A stretch of DNA of 64,000 nucleotides from positions 292,359-356,358 of the forward strand of contig WSUB01000022.1 of assembly GCA_019633425.1 (NCBI GenBank), given 5' to 3'. The DNA comes from Tulasnella sp. 424. Taxonomy: Eukaryota; Basidiomycota; Agaricomycetes; Cantharellales; Tulasnellaceae. Positions 36,803 to 48,218 of this stretch are shown in pieces. The notes below the pieces were generated by a model. It saw nothing but the letters and a program-made list of their open reading frames with translations. It did no database searches and was not told the origin of the DNA. The position numbers and the translations under genes are program-made. Within the stretch, counting starts at the first letter, position 1, and the number at the start of each line of letters is the position of its first letter.

Positions 36803-37740
36803 TAATCTCCATTCCTAGTCGAAGCCACGAGCGCCATGAATTTTGTACCATTGAAATATGATGTAGCAGCATTTTTACCGGTAACCCGAACACTATGACA
36901 CCCTTTTCGAAGCCAGCCTAACCTCCGCCGCTCGCCTACTCGATCGTCCCATCGGACTGCGTCATACCCCTTGAACCTCGCCTAATTCTCCTCCCCAATT
37001 GGATGGGCACTTCTCTCAGGATCTTTTCGAATTCAGCAAAGCTTTTCCGAAGCCTTAAGCAATATGTTCATCTCGAGCTTCCGTTACTTGGGAAGGACGG
37101 CTCCATCAGCGCCCCAGCACCCCAGGCCGCCCCGCCGTTCTGCCAGCTCCGGGACGATAAATGTCGTGCAAACCACAGACCTAGTAGTCGCTTTGATCTT
37201 CAATTACCTCACCGTAAGGTAATTGAAGATTGGTGAGGTCCTCACCACAGAGCTTCTTGGAAAGTGCATGGAAGGCAATCATCCGATCACGTTCGTTACA
37301 CTCGAGATTCGGCAACGGCCGAGTAGTTTGACGGAGGTAGCATTGACTCGGGGAGCCACTCCGTTTTCCAGCCAACTTTTGATGAGCCAACAACCTACAT
37401 TACTTGGGGAGAGGTTGCAGGGGTTGAGGTGCGTCGTCTTTTCATTGTGCCAAATAGCCACACAGCCGCCTCATGGGCGCACGAGATTCCGGTTTGTTTG
37501 AAAATTGGCTGTAAGATGCTGATCTACAAGATGCAACTTTCCTGGGGTGGGGGGCGTCGGAGAAAGCGGGCGGATATAAGGCGGCGGACTCATCCAGTGC
37601 CGCCTCGTGCTCAAGCTTTACCACCCCCTTTCCTTCTCAGAGCGACCGACCTCCCGGTCGAACGAAGAATTCAGATATCACTGCCAATGTAAAACCTATT
37701 CTCTCATCCGCGGAAAAGTCGCTTACCCAGCTGTCCATTA
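36803..37740. repeat. F-box array spacer 3, with inverted-duplication scar
   Basis: Homologous to spacers 1 and 2. At about 37196-37230, ATCTTCAATTACC is followed after 9 bp by its exact complement GGTAATTGAAGAT. This inverted copy is absent from the other spacers. Confidence 0.75.
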
Positions 37741-39298
37741 GGTCGTCGGAGTCCTTATCCAGAAACGGTGTCCCACCCCAGTCTGACACGCTTATCCCCT
37801 TCGCGTTGAGCCATGTGGCGCTCCGAGTTCCAAACGTGCCCCCAATTCACCGAGTTCCGGAAGACGTTCTTCTCTGTGTCTTCCATGATGTAGTCCAACC
37901 ACCACACTCCGGTCGACACTTGGCCAGATTGGGCCTGGTTTGCAAGCACTGGAGGGAGATCCTGGAATCAGCTCCAACGCTGTGGACATACCTCTCGGCA
38001 TTCGATGGCCCCCTCATGTACGAAATGCCCTCCGACGCACTGCCCAAGCACCCCTCGATATTGTCTACCACGGAAATGCTCGATGCAAGGCGGATGCGTT
38101 CTTGCTTCTAGTGAAGGACAAAATTCGGTACTGGCGCACGGTGGACCTCAGCCTTTCCGGATCTTCCGAGGTGCTTTCTGACATACAAACGTCAAGGATG
38201 CCCTTGTTGGAGACGTTCAAAATATCGTATCGTATCCAAAGGCATGGCCCTGCCATCGACCTCTTTGGGGAGCCCAACGTATCGTCGAAGTTGACAGAAT
38301 TGGGGATACAAGGGCTTTCCGTGGCGATTCCTCTTTGGCTTGCCAACCTGACCTCGCTAAGCCTGGAGGCAGTTAGTCACGTGACTATAGAGGAAGTGCT
38401 TCGGGTACTTCAGAATTCGACCGGTCTGAAGGTATTAAAACTAAAGCAATTATTCACGCCGGAGCCGAATGAAGCCATTCCTCATATCACCCATCTTCCC
38501 TCTCTCCGTTCCTTGGACTTGTGGCTCCCGGTTGCAGTCATCCACTACCTCCTCTCGGGACTCCGCATCGATCTGTTGTCACGTCTTCACCTCAGCTGCG
38601 ACATGGATGGTGTCCCGCTTCGTGGCAATTTGCTATCGAACCGGATCACTCATTTCATACCGACCATCCGTGAGTTGGTATGCCGGGCCGCCCGAATCGA
38701 ATTTGAGTTCGAGGCGTCTGGAGTATACTCTGTTGGCCTAGGAGATCTCAACCTTATCTTCGATGCCGAGCCGGCCCATGACCAGTACCATTCTGCTCGA
38801 GACGTCTTCGAATGGCTGGCAGAGCACCTTGGGCCCGACCTTAGAGCAATTCCGGCTCGCCTCCGATTTGAAGACCATGACCCGTTTGTCGAGCATCTCG
38901 AGTTATACGGGTCATTCCCCAACCCGAGAGTGGTGGAAATCATTCTTTGTGAATTCGACCCATTCGATGGTACACCCATTTCGGTCCTCCGGTACCTCGG
39001 TTCTCCACGACAATCGGACCCATCGCAGTGGCCTTTTCCTCATCTGGAAACAATTAATTACCGTCTTGATAAATCCCAGAATAGATACTTGGTGGAGATG
39101 CTGAGAAGCCGTTATGGAGATCCGAAACAAATTCAGCAGACCACATTGCAGCCGCCACAGCCATTGAAGGAAATTAGAATATATGAGGTGAACGGGGTAG
39201 ATGTTACTCAAACAGACACGAGCTTCTTAAAAGAGGTTCAAGATCTGGCGGCAGGGGCGAAGATTTTCTGGCAGGATCAAGTAGTTACCTTTGCATAA
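37741..39298 (+). pseudogene. FBX-P: F-box gene with a 1-bp frameshift and lost start
   Basis: The 5' part, containing the F-box (HRVPEDVLLCVFHDVVQPP, LGLVCKHWREILESAPTLW), is read in one frame to about 38009. There, GGCCTCCCTCATG of FBX-O is GGCCCCCTCATG: one base is missing and the frame shifts. The rest, about 430 codons to the conserved terminus IFWQDQVVTFA at 39298, is open in the new frame. As in FBX-O, the mini-exon start is ATATCACTGCCAAT with no ATG. One lesion is a single base in a C-run, so sequencing error should be excluded, but the missing start supports pseudogene status. Confidence 0.82.
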
Positions 39299-39565
39299 TA
39301 CTCTTCATTCCTAGTCGAAGCCATGAACGCCATGAATTTTGTACCGTTGTAATATTATATAAAAGCGTTTCCACCGGTAACCCGAACACCATGACACCCT
39401 TTCCAAAGCCAGCTTAACCTCCGCCGCACGCCTACTCAAGCTTCCCGTCGTACTGCGTCATACCCGCTGAACCTCTCCTTCCCGATTAGATGGCCACTTC
39501 ACATAGGATCTTGTCGAATCGAGCAAAGCTTTCCAAAGCCCTTAGCAATATGTTCACCTCGGGCT
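39299..39565. repeat. F-box array spacer 4 (shortened)
   Basis: Only the 3' flank part of the spacer remains, ending at AATATGTTCACCTCGGGCTTG. The promoter part is deleted where FBX-Q begins. Confidence 0.7.
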
Positions 39566-40455
39566 TGGGCACGTGACGATGGAGGACCTGCTTCGGGTAC
39601 TTCAGGATTCGCCCAATCTGAAGGTATTAAAACTGGCGGGGGTATTCGAGCTGGAACTTAATGAAGCTATTCCTCATATCACCCATCTACCCTCTCTCAT
39701 ATCCTCGGAGCTCTGGCTCCCGGTTGCATTCATGCGGTATCTCCTCTCTGGATTACGCATCAATGTATCGTCGTCTCTCCGCCTTACCTCCAACACGCAC
39801 GGTACTTCGCCCTGTGGCACTCTGCTATCGGACGAGATCGCTCACCTCTTGCCGGCCATTAAGGAGTTGGTATCCCGGGCGGCCTTTATGGAATTCGACT
39901 TCGATATGATTGGAGTATACTCCACTGGCCTAGGAGAGCTCCATCTCGAGTTCGATGTCGATTTGTTCCAGAACCAACATCCTCTTGCCAGAGATGTCTT
40001 CGGATGGCTGGCGGAACACCTAGGGCTGGACTTTAGGCGGATTCCGGCTCGCCTCCGGTTCGAAACACTGACCCGGATGTCAGCACTCTCGAGCTATACG
40101 GCACGTTCCCTCACCCGAAGGTGGTCGAAATTGCTATTCATGGCGACGGTCCGCCCGTTTCGGTCTTCAAGTATCTCGGCGCTCCACGACAGTCGAACCC
40201 ACTACAGTGGGGTTTCCTCACCTAGAAACGCTTAAATGTCATCTCAGTAAAGCTTGGAACCGGTACTTAGTGGAGATGCTGAGAGGCCGTTATGGAGATC
40301 CGGGACAGATTCGGCGGGCCACATTGCGGCCGCCACAACCGTTGAAGGAATTAGAATTTATGAGGATAGTCAATACGACATGAAATTCCTGAAGGAGGTA
40401 CAAGATCTGGCTGCCGGAACAAGGATTTTTTGACAGGGTGTAGTCACCTTTGCAT
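39566..40455 (+). pseudogene. FBX-Q: 5'-deleted, frameshifted F-box gene remnant
   Basis: Spacer sequence runs straight into the middle of the gene at GGGCACGTGACGATGGAGG. Promoter, mini-exon and the whole F-box half are therefore missing, probably by recombination between array members. The frame is then open (MEDLLRVLQDSPNLKVLKL) to about 40070, where it shifts. The 3' end is recognisable (KEVQDLAAGTRIF) but holds several small indels. It is the most decayed member of the array. Confidence 0.85.
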
Positions 40456-41102
40456 GATGCTTTCTTTCTAGCCGAGCCTGTTAATACTAAGGCTTCTACA
40501 TCGTTCGATTATTATATAGAGCCCTTCCTACCAGTAACTCGACCACATTTCGTGCCTTTTCCAAGCCAGTTCAACCTACGGCCACTCAGCCCTCCCTCCC
40601 CTCGGATTGCGGCATGTCGTGAAGCCGTTGGCCCTCCCCTGACCTTCACTTTCCAGTTAAATGGAAACTTCTTCCGGCGTTGAGTAGAAGCAAATACACG
40701 CCATTATTTGAACACGGAAGACTGAGATGGAGGTGTTCCTTCATTACGTTCGCTGAAGTGCGTTGAGTCGAATTTGGCCGCTGCCGTTGTTTCCACCACA
40801 TGGCAAACGCTGCAATACGCAACAACATGATAGAACCAGCGGTACTTCGGGCCCATAATTTGCATCTGTGGGTACCAAACTCGAAGGTGTTGCATATAGA
40901 GTCAACTCCGATTCAATAAAATTATCCATCGGCTATGGCGTGACACCGTCTACTGCTCCACCCCATGATCACCCACGTACACAACTTTTTCACGCACTAT
41001 TGGCAAATTCGTTCAATTGGGCCAAGACCACTTAGAATCGGTATCGGTCGTTCATATATAACCGTATCCGGCATTCGTGTCAATGGATGGAGCCTTTCCC
41101 AT
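40456..41102. other. Intergenic, between F-box array and Gag-like array
   Basis: About 650 bp. The start carries a diverged F-box 3' flank. I see no gene; short minus frames (40646-40929) overlap in different phases without homology. Confidence 0.5.
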
Positions 41103-42373
41103 TCAAGAGGATTCTTCAAAGAAGACTTTCTGATGATACAGAGAGATTAAACGCAAGCCCACAGCAATGCAATGAGAACTTACGACGAATTCGTAGCCAT
41201 ACCCTTCATTAGAAGTTCCAACCCACCGAAGGAAGCCGCCATTGTGATCGATGCAGGGTCGAAGCAATTCCGCACCTAATAAGAGATGCGAACCTTGCTA
41301 GGCATTAAACAACCGCCAAAGTCAAAGTGGACATACCACCATTCGGGTTTGGATACTTTGCAGACACTTCGTTCTCTCTTGAGACAGTCCAGATCCGCTT
41401 TTCAGTCTGCCATTTTGTTACCGACGTTGTTTTCGACCAAGAGCAGCAAGCTGCAGCGCTATGCTCAGACATTTTAACAACGAAAATTCTGGGATTTCGA
41501 AGCGGTCCTGACCTTCTGGCCCCTTTGATCCATTGCAATAAGCTTGATGCGCCAACCCATGTGGCGGCTAAAGAGTCGTTTCCCTGTTGGGGTTCATGGT
41601 TGGTGTTATGAGTGGGATTCATCGAAGGAGCAAAAGTATTGCATGCAACACTCACTGAGATAACAATCTCTTGGACATCATAGGTCGACGATGACGTGAG
41701 CTCAATTGGCAAGGCGTCATTAGAAGACCTTTCGACATGATTATAGAGTCCAAAGGTGGTTGCTGCTGCCCCCAGATAACCACGGAAGGCTCCAGATCGG
41801 CTGAGTACCTTCAACCTCCCTCTGCGGGGCGGTAAGCTTGACAATAGCGACTGTTTGTATGCCAATTAACGTTGTGTTCGAATGCCTGAGGAACAAAACA
41901 GGTACCTTTACGGGCGGCGCTGCGGCTGGAGTTGGAATGGTACTGAGGAGCACAGAACTCGGAGGTATCGAGGGACTAAGAAAAGAATGAGGGCTCGAAT
42001 ATCTGAAGACATTTCCACGTTATTGACAAAAACACGGACCTGGATGGCGAGGTGGCAGTTCGATTTTTTCGGCCAAACCGTTCCAATAAAGCCGGTCTAA
42101 GCTGTTTCCAATCTTCCTGGATGCTCTCGTCCAGACTCTCATACCAGTAGAGCGCATCACCTACGAAGCAGCTGGAAGCAAAATACGCGATCCATTGATT
42201 ATCGCGATGCTTGTTTTCGGCAAGTGCTTTCAGCCGAACTGCGGAGATAAAGTCTTCGCATTCATCGGAGTTTGTTCCTCGAAAAATAATCCTTGAGGCA
42301 GCTATGTCTTTGGGAGACGATTATCTCAATATTCACCAAGAATTGAGTTGAGGTACAAACCTTCACTGTCCAT
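41103..42373 (-). CDS. GAGL-1: Gag capsid-like / beta-domain fusion protein, divergent intact copy (281 aa)
   Basis: Eight minus-strand exons: 42361-42373, 42040-42301, 41912-41975, 41656-41850, 41513-41583, 41337-41458, 41184-41275, 41103-41129. All introns are GT-AG and all phases match. Exon 2 (262 nt) encodes the retrotransposon-Gag-like domain: FRGTNSDECEDFISAVR, NKHRDNQWIAYFASSCF, DALYWYESLDE, then DWKQLRPALLERFG. Exon 3 encodes the linker IPTPAAAPP. Exon 4 begins the beta-rich domain (RRGRLKVLSRSGAFRGYLG, SNDALPIEL); exon 6 has TEKRIWTVSRENEVSAKYPN; exon 8 the tail KVFFEESS. No protease, RT or zinc knuckle is present. It lies at the centromere-unspecified edge of the array and is one of the two most diverged copies. 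Function unknown. Confidence 0.85.
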
Positions 42374-42805
42374 GAATCAGACAAGTTGGTGGTGATCGGT
42401 TCGGACAAGGGAGAATCGGAGAACGCCGGTAAGGTCCCCGTATTACCTCATCTGACCCTGCCCGCGCCCGACCCCATCGTACTTTCATGTCGAGAAGCTC
42501 GCAGCTTGCGCCCTGCATGCAAACGGCATGTTAAACGAGGAATCACTCAATAGCTGGTGTCCCAACAACCCATCCGAACGCGAACCTTTCCGGGTCATTA
42601 CATAAGTAGAGTTGTGAGAGTGCTCATGACCGTATCTGTCCCTGAATCCACGAAATGCAGGGGCTTCAACCCGTGATGTCACTCACCAATGGGTTATCGA
42701 CTACAGACCATTTCTCACAGCCAAAAATATAGCGATTCTACAGGAGGTTCTGCTAACGTCAGCTTATTGCATCCACCACTTCCGACTGTTCCCAAAGTAT
42801 AGCGA
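42374..42805. other. Intergenic spacer GAGL-1 / GAGL-2
   Basis: 432 bp, presumably the GAGL-1 promoter. It is not similar to the spacers of the later copies, and no gene is seen. Confidence 0.5.
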
Positions 42806-44110
42806 TTACTCCCTGGCCTCGTCAAGAACAACCCTCTGTAAATCTGATGTCAGGTGCCAATACGCGCTTAACCACGGGTTTGCTTAAAACTCACAACCGG
42901 ACTCCAACGTCCCATATTAGGATTCTGGGATTTGAACCAGACGATAAAACAAGAATCGCCATCGATGCAGGGTAGAAGGCCCTCCGTTCCTGACATCAAG
43001 CATCAATCAAAGCAACAGCCTGAAGCGGTTTAAAATTCACGTACTCAGATCTCGCCGGGGGTAGTGTACGGCCACTTCACCAGAGTCTGAGATTGTCCAC
43101 ACCCTCCGTTCAGTCGCCCACTTTGTACTTGACATCGTCGTGGACCATGAGCAGAAGTTTGCAATGCTGTGTCGGAGCGAGAGCTGCCCGGTCAGCGCGG
43201 AGTAGCTTTCCGGATTTTCGAGGCCTACAAGTTTGGTCTTTCCGTCCACTCGGATCCCGTCAAGCCGTCCCACGTAATGGCGAGCCAGTCCTTTCCTTTT
43301 GCGGACAATTGGGCTGAATCTTGGTCCTAGTAATAACAGTTAAAGACGTCAAATGTAAGCATTCAGTTCCGGGGATCCGCGAGGGCGTACTGAGACCATA
43401 ATTTGAAGCAGTATGTCCATGTTCGACCTGGAAGGAGAAACAGGCAAAGCTTTGTAGGGGTCTTTACAAAGCTGGCCAAGCCTGCCATCCGGTGTCGATG
43501 CATTTTGTATGTAACCACGGGGCCGTCCATCATGGCCAATGACTTTCAGGCGACACTTCCGAACCATAGGAAAGCTCTTGAGAGGAGGCTGGTTTCACCA
43601 ATGAGATCGCACGTGAGAGGTCATCATTCTGGAGACGGAACCTGAATACGCACTGGTGCTGCAGCCGCCGGGGTTGGGATTATTGAAGGGAGAGGGGAAG
43701 TCACGACTGTCTGACGGCTGTAAACAAGTCGATTAATGTAAGTGGAGATCAAATGCCCTCCGTTACTACCCTTGCCGATGCGATATGCTCTGGGATTGAG
43801 ATCTCTGTCCGAAGCGCTCCAAGATAGCCTGACGCAAGTTCCCCCAATCACTCTGAGCATTTTCATCAAGACCTTCATACCAGTTTAACGCTTCCCCGGT
43901 AAAACAACTGGAAGCGAAATAAGCTATCCACTCGTTATCGCGATGCTTGCCCTCCGCTAGTGCCCTTCGCCGGATTGCAGAGACAAATAGCTCGCACTCT
44001 TCAGGACTAGTGCCTCTGAATGTAATAATTTCTGGATTTACAGCGAAGAAAGATTGGCGCCTCGGCTGGAGAGACAGTCTGACGGACGTCGGCTCACTCA
44101 AATCTGTCAT
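42806..44110 (-). CDS. GAGL-2: Gag capsid-like / beta-domain fusion protein, divergent intact copy (275 aa)
   Basis: Exons: 44098-44110, 43770-44031, 43654-43717, 43397-43576, 43229-43290, 43045-43166, 42895-42989, 42806-42835. Exon 1 (13 nt), exon 2 (262 nt), exon 3 (64 nt) and exon 6 (122 nt) have exactly the lengths of GAGL-1. The Gag-like part reads FRGTSPEECELFVSAIRRR, GKHRDNEWIAYFASSCFTG, ALNWYEGLDE, LRQAILERFG. The linker is IPTPAAAAP. The beta part has RKCRLKVIGHDGRPRGYIQN and TERRVWTISDSGEVAVHYP; the tail is RVVLDEARE. If intron 1 is not spliced, exons 1 and 2 also read through in frame. The exon 4 donor (gtctca) is weak. No broken codon is present. Confidence 0.82.
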
Positions 44111-44602
44111 GACTCTTCAGGGTAGCGGGTGGCTTAGAGTGTAGTTAAAGGTGATGTTGAGAGCTAGTCGCGTAATTCAATTGCTAGGAGTTAATTGAGT
44201 GAGGTTGCAGTGTGTGGTTGTGGTGGGAACGAGGATGCGGTAAGTACGCACAGCCTTTGGTCAAAGTACAGGCTAAGTGGCTGTGCGACAGACCAAACTC
44301 CCAACCGTTGCAAAACTTCAGGAAACGTCTGGACTAAGAAGGCCTTATGCTATGATACTTAATTCTATCCAGCAACTCCCCGTTCGCCAGCAACCACAGC
44401 AACCCATCGGAAATGACCTCTTCCGAACAACCCCCAAGGGTGTCAGGTCCTTACCTCTAAGATCGTCACCTCACGCGACGTGATCCCGTCGTCGCCGTCA
44501 GGGACCTTATACGGTACGAGACTTCGGTCAGGAGCCTGCTATCTTTTTATGGTAGCTTCAGGCTTGCGATGACGCATAGAAGATTGAACACGTGAGACTC
44601 AC
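44111..44602. other. Intergenic, upstream of GAGL-2
   Basis: 492 bp with no gene recognised. Exons 4-8 expected for GAGL-3 are not found here. Confidence 0.5.
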
Positions 44603-44996
44603 TGGAGGCACGCAGCAGGCGTAGGGATAGTAGAAGACAGAGGAAAACCAGAGGCCATAGACACGCTTCAAATGAATTGCAAGATAAACATCGGTTGCCC
44701 TTCTGGACTGCTTGAGTCACTTTATTCTTCCCCTCACCCCGGCGCCAGAATTGGAGAAATACTTCCCCTCCCGAACCTCGCCACAAGCGCAGGTTGCGGC
44801 CGACTCCAGTCGTTCTGCACGTCTTCGTCTAGCTCCTCGTACCAGTAGAAGGCGTCTCCGGCAAAGCAGCTGGAAGCGAAGACGGCGATCCACTCATTAT
44901 CGCGATGTTTGCCTTGTTCAAGCGCACGCCGGATTGCGGACACGAATGCCTCGCATTCTTCGGGATTTGTCCCTGCAAAAGAAAGAGTATCTGGGT
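44603..44996 (-). pseudogene. GAGL-3: remnant of exons 2-3
   Basis: Exon 2 (44738-44996) is open and well conserved (FAGTNPEECEAFVSAIRR, GKHRDNEWIAVFASSCFAG, FYWYEELDEDVQNDW), one codon shorter than usual. Exon 3 (44603-44665) lacks one base in the Ala-rich linker, which shifts the frame. No exon 4-8 sequence follows. The usual exon 1 ATG is missing: the expected ATGGCCGAT site near 45062 has no ATG. It is a partial copy, probably left by unequal recombination. Confidence 0.82.
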
Positions 44997-45330
44997 CTAG
45001 TGGGAAGATCGCTCAGAGGTGTTTGTAGCTTCGTCTCGTAGGATGGCGACTGACTTGTGGCTGCGCCGCGACAACCAGCTGGTCCAAACATCGCCAAAGT
45101 GTGTTCCTAGGCCTCGTTTGAAACGGACCAGAACCGACCGATGTGAATGGCGGTGCGTGGGGTTATATTCGGTGTGTGCGGAACACACACTCGAGCTCTC
45201 TTGGCCGACAAGGTTCTGGCTCAGATATCGGGCAACAAAGTCAAAACAAACTTCAAACTTCAAGCTATTTCAAATATCGCCGGTAAATGCTAGATTGAGA
45301 GGGGGGGTGGGGGAGGGAATCACCTAAGAA
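44997..45330. other. Spacer GAGL-3 / GAGL-4 (short-type upstream block)
   Basis: Contains the short-type spacer signature CCAAACATCGCCAAAG and AAACGGACCAGAACCGA shared with GAGL-4, -6, -9 and -10. The end has G-rich tracts (45299-45315). No gene is seen. Confidence 0.55.
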
Positions 45331-46624
45331 CTACACGACATCCTCAAGGAAGATCCTCTGTAGGTTGGGTGTTCTTAGTTAGTAAAGGGGGGGGGGGAGG
45401 GGTTGTGAAACGCTCGGCACTCACGATGCGCTCACAAGCTTGAACACTATAGTATTCCGGGGATTGCAGCCACCGAGTGTCACCATCTTTATAGCCGGCA
45501 TAAAGTCTCTTGGTACCTAGAACTACTGTTAGATATGCTCTACGCAGTTTCCTCTCCGAGTAGCACTTACCACCATTTGGGTTAGGGTATTCAACAATGA
45601 CTTCCCCATCTTCGGAGATTTTCCATACTTTCCGTTTGATCTCCCCGCTGTTCTTTGATGCCATGACCGAAAACGAGCAGGAAGTTGCATAGCTGTGTGT
45701 CGGGAAGTAAATATTTGAATCCATTAGTTCGGCGAAAGAGCCTCACATTCCAGGTAGGTTGACCCAATTATTTTCAGCAAGACCAAACCAAATTACTGCA
45801 AGCCAATCACAGTCCCGTAGAGGTTGAGAGCTATCCTGTTCGGAAAGAGGACAGAATGACCTTGAAATGTGGCGCGAGCAACGAGAACATGAACGTGACG
45901 AGGCTTACGGAAACTTGGATTTCAAACGGTTCGCTCACAGATGAGACAGTGAATGAAACCAATAGAGCAGTGTTGGGCAGTGTGACGAGAGAGCGATAGA
46001 AGCCGTGTTTGCTGGGGGACTTTTGTATGTAACCAAGACAGCCCCCAGCGGAATTAAGAACTTTCAAATGCCCATTTCTAACTGAAAGGCGAGGAGCTAC
46101 TGACTTTTTGTGACAAATTTTAGGTTTGCTGTGATATACGGAGAATCTAGTGAGCGAAACTCACTGGTGGCGCTGCGGCGGGCGTGGGGATGACAGCTGA
46201 CGGAGCTGAGCTCGGGTCGATGATATGCTTTTAAAAACATGAGCAGAAGGAACTTTATCCGCCGCTCAGGTCACTGCACTGTTTGACTCACCCTGACGTT
46301 GGAGCTGAAGCCAAACTTCCCCTTCCGAACCTTGCCACGAGAGCGGATCGCAACCGACTCCAATCATTTTTCACATCTTCGTCAAGCTCCTCATACCAGT
46401 AAACGCATCCCAAGCGAAACAAGTGGAAGCGAGCCCGGCCATCCACTCGTTGTCACGATGTTTGCCTTGATCAAACGCCTGTCGTCGGATCGTTGTTATG
46501 AAAGTCTCGCATTCTTTGGGATCTGTCCCTTCGAAAGAAAGAGGATCCGAGTCTAGTGGAAGAAGCGCTCAGAGGGAAGCAAGATTTTGGTCTCCTAGCT
46601 AGGTGACTAACTTGGATTGGCCAT
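45331..46624 (-). pseudogene. GAGL-4: full-length copy with one 1-bp deletion in the Gag exon
   Basis: All eight exons are recognisable, from ATGGCCAATCCAA (46612-46624) to the tail RIFLEDVV with TAG at 45331-45333. Exon 2 loses one base at about 46400 in the GDAFYWYE codons, so translation leaves frame after CFAWDAF. The other exons stay open: exon 4 HLKVLNSAGGCLGYIQ, exon 6 KRKVWKISEDGEVIVEYPN, exon 7 LGTKRLYAGYKDGDTRWL. It is either a very young pseudogene or an assembly error; reads across 46395-46405 would decide. Confidence 0.82.
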
Positions 46625-46942
46625 GGGGTCGAGACGGGTGGTTAGAACTTCGGAGCTCATAGCTGCGCCAAACATCGACAAAGAGTTAGAGTGCTCATGC
46701 TCTTCTGAAAACGGACCAAAACGATGCTGGCAGTAGACAAGTGAGCGACGCGAAGCGGACAATGGTGCGAGGGGCATGCCGAAAGGATTCAGGTTTAGGC
46801 GAGCATGATCGTATTATGGGAACTGGGACCTCCGCGGCGGCGCCGACATTGGGAACATCAACCAACTGCGCTCAGTCAAACCATACTTTCAAGTCACTCC
46901 GTTCTCATGAATTTTAGATCTCCAGGGATAATTTTTAAATAG
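46625..46942. repeat. Short-type upstream spacer of GAGL-4
   Basis: 318 bp homologous to 51827-52173, 57421-57698, 61774-62098 and 63358-63680 (CCAAACATCG.CAAAGAG, ..AAAACGGACCAAAACGATGC). Probably a duplicated promoter; no coding. Confidence 0.7.
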
Positions 46943-48218
46943 TTATCCAACGTCCTCAAAGACGATCATCTACAGTCGGGTGTTCCGTCAACGTATAAGC
47001 AGGTTCGTGTAAGCGATCAACACTCACGCCACGCTCAGATTCGACTGGAACAAGCTTGCGAAAGCTAATTTCCCGCTCAATACGACAGTGAAGCCTCTCA
47101 GTATCTAGCACACATTTATTAGATAAAATTTTGCCCAGTCCTTGACCCGAATGACTTACCTCCGTTTGAATTAGGGTACTCGACACTGAGTTCCCCTTCT
47201 GTTGAGATATTCCAAACCTTCCGCTCTATCGCCCATTCCGTCTTTGATGTTACAGTTAAGAACGAGCAGAAACGTGCGATACTGTGTCTCAGGCGGTCAG
47301 CATTTGAAGCTTTTCACTTCAGCAAGTGAGATTCACTGGTTCGGCTGCTCCATCCATCTGTTCCCGGGAAGAAACGACCAACTAACCGCAAGAAAATCGC
47401 TGGTCTGTGGATTTTGGGATGAATTCTGTGACGAGTGGGAGAGAAAAGGGATTGAAATGCTGCACACTTAGCGAGAACAAGAGCGAGACGAGACTTACCA
47501 TGATTTGGATTTCGAAAGCTTGGCCTGCAGACGAGACAGGGAAGGAGACCAACAACGCGTCGCTAACACTTCCGGACAGCCTTATATACGAGCCACTTAG
47601 GGTGAGTGCTTTGGCGAGGTAACCACGGAGGCTCCCTGAGGGACTGAGAGCTTTCAAATACCCCTTTCTGACCGAAGGAAGAGTGACTACTGCCTTTTTG
47701 AGACGAATTTAGGCTCTGATGTCATATAGGGAGTCTGGGGAGTGAGACTCACTGGCGGGGCTGCGGCGGGTGTCGGGATGGTAGTAAACGGAGCTGAAGG
47801 CGACGTCGATGACGAGCTTTAAAAAGCATAATGAGGGAGCCATTTATGCGCCGCTCGGATAAATTTGAATTATTGAGCTCACCCTGACGTTGTCGTTGAA
47901 GTCAAACCTCCCCTCCCGAACCTCGCCACCAAAGCAGGTCGTAACCGTCTCCAATCATTCTGTACATCCTCGTCAAGCTCTTCATACCAGTAGAATGCAT
48001 CTCCGGCGAGGCAGCTGGATGCGAGGAAAGCGATCCACGCGTTGTCAAGATGTTTACCCTGAGCAAGCGCTCGCCGTCGGATCGCAGTCACGAACTCCTC
48101 GCATTCCTCAGGACTCGTCCCCTTGAAGGAGAGAGGATCTGAATCTAAAGTGAAGAGCGCTCAGACGGAAGCGGAGGTTCTTGGATCGGACCCGGGGCGA
48201 CTAACCCAGATCAGCCAT
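46943..48218 (-). CDS. GAGL-5: Gag capsid-like / beta-domain fusion protein (282 aa)
   Basis: Exons: 48206-48218, 47883-48144, 47753-47816, 47499-47693, 47337-47425, 47160-47281, 47028-47104, 46943-46969 (13, 262, 64, 195, 89, 122, 77, 27 nt). All GT-AG junctions and phases fit. Gag-like motifs: FKGTSPEECEEFVTAIRRRA, CLAGDAFYWYEELDEDVQND, LRPALVARFGRGG. Linker IPTPAAAPP. Beta domain: VRKGYLKALSPSGSLRGYLA, SDALLVSFPVSS, WAIERKVWNISTEGELSVEY; tail MIVFEDVG. Upstream it has the long-type block also found before GAGL-7 and -8. No stop or frameshift across 849 nt of spliced coding sequence. Function unknown. Confidence 0.88.
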
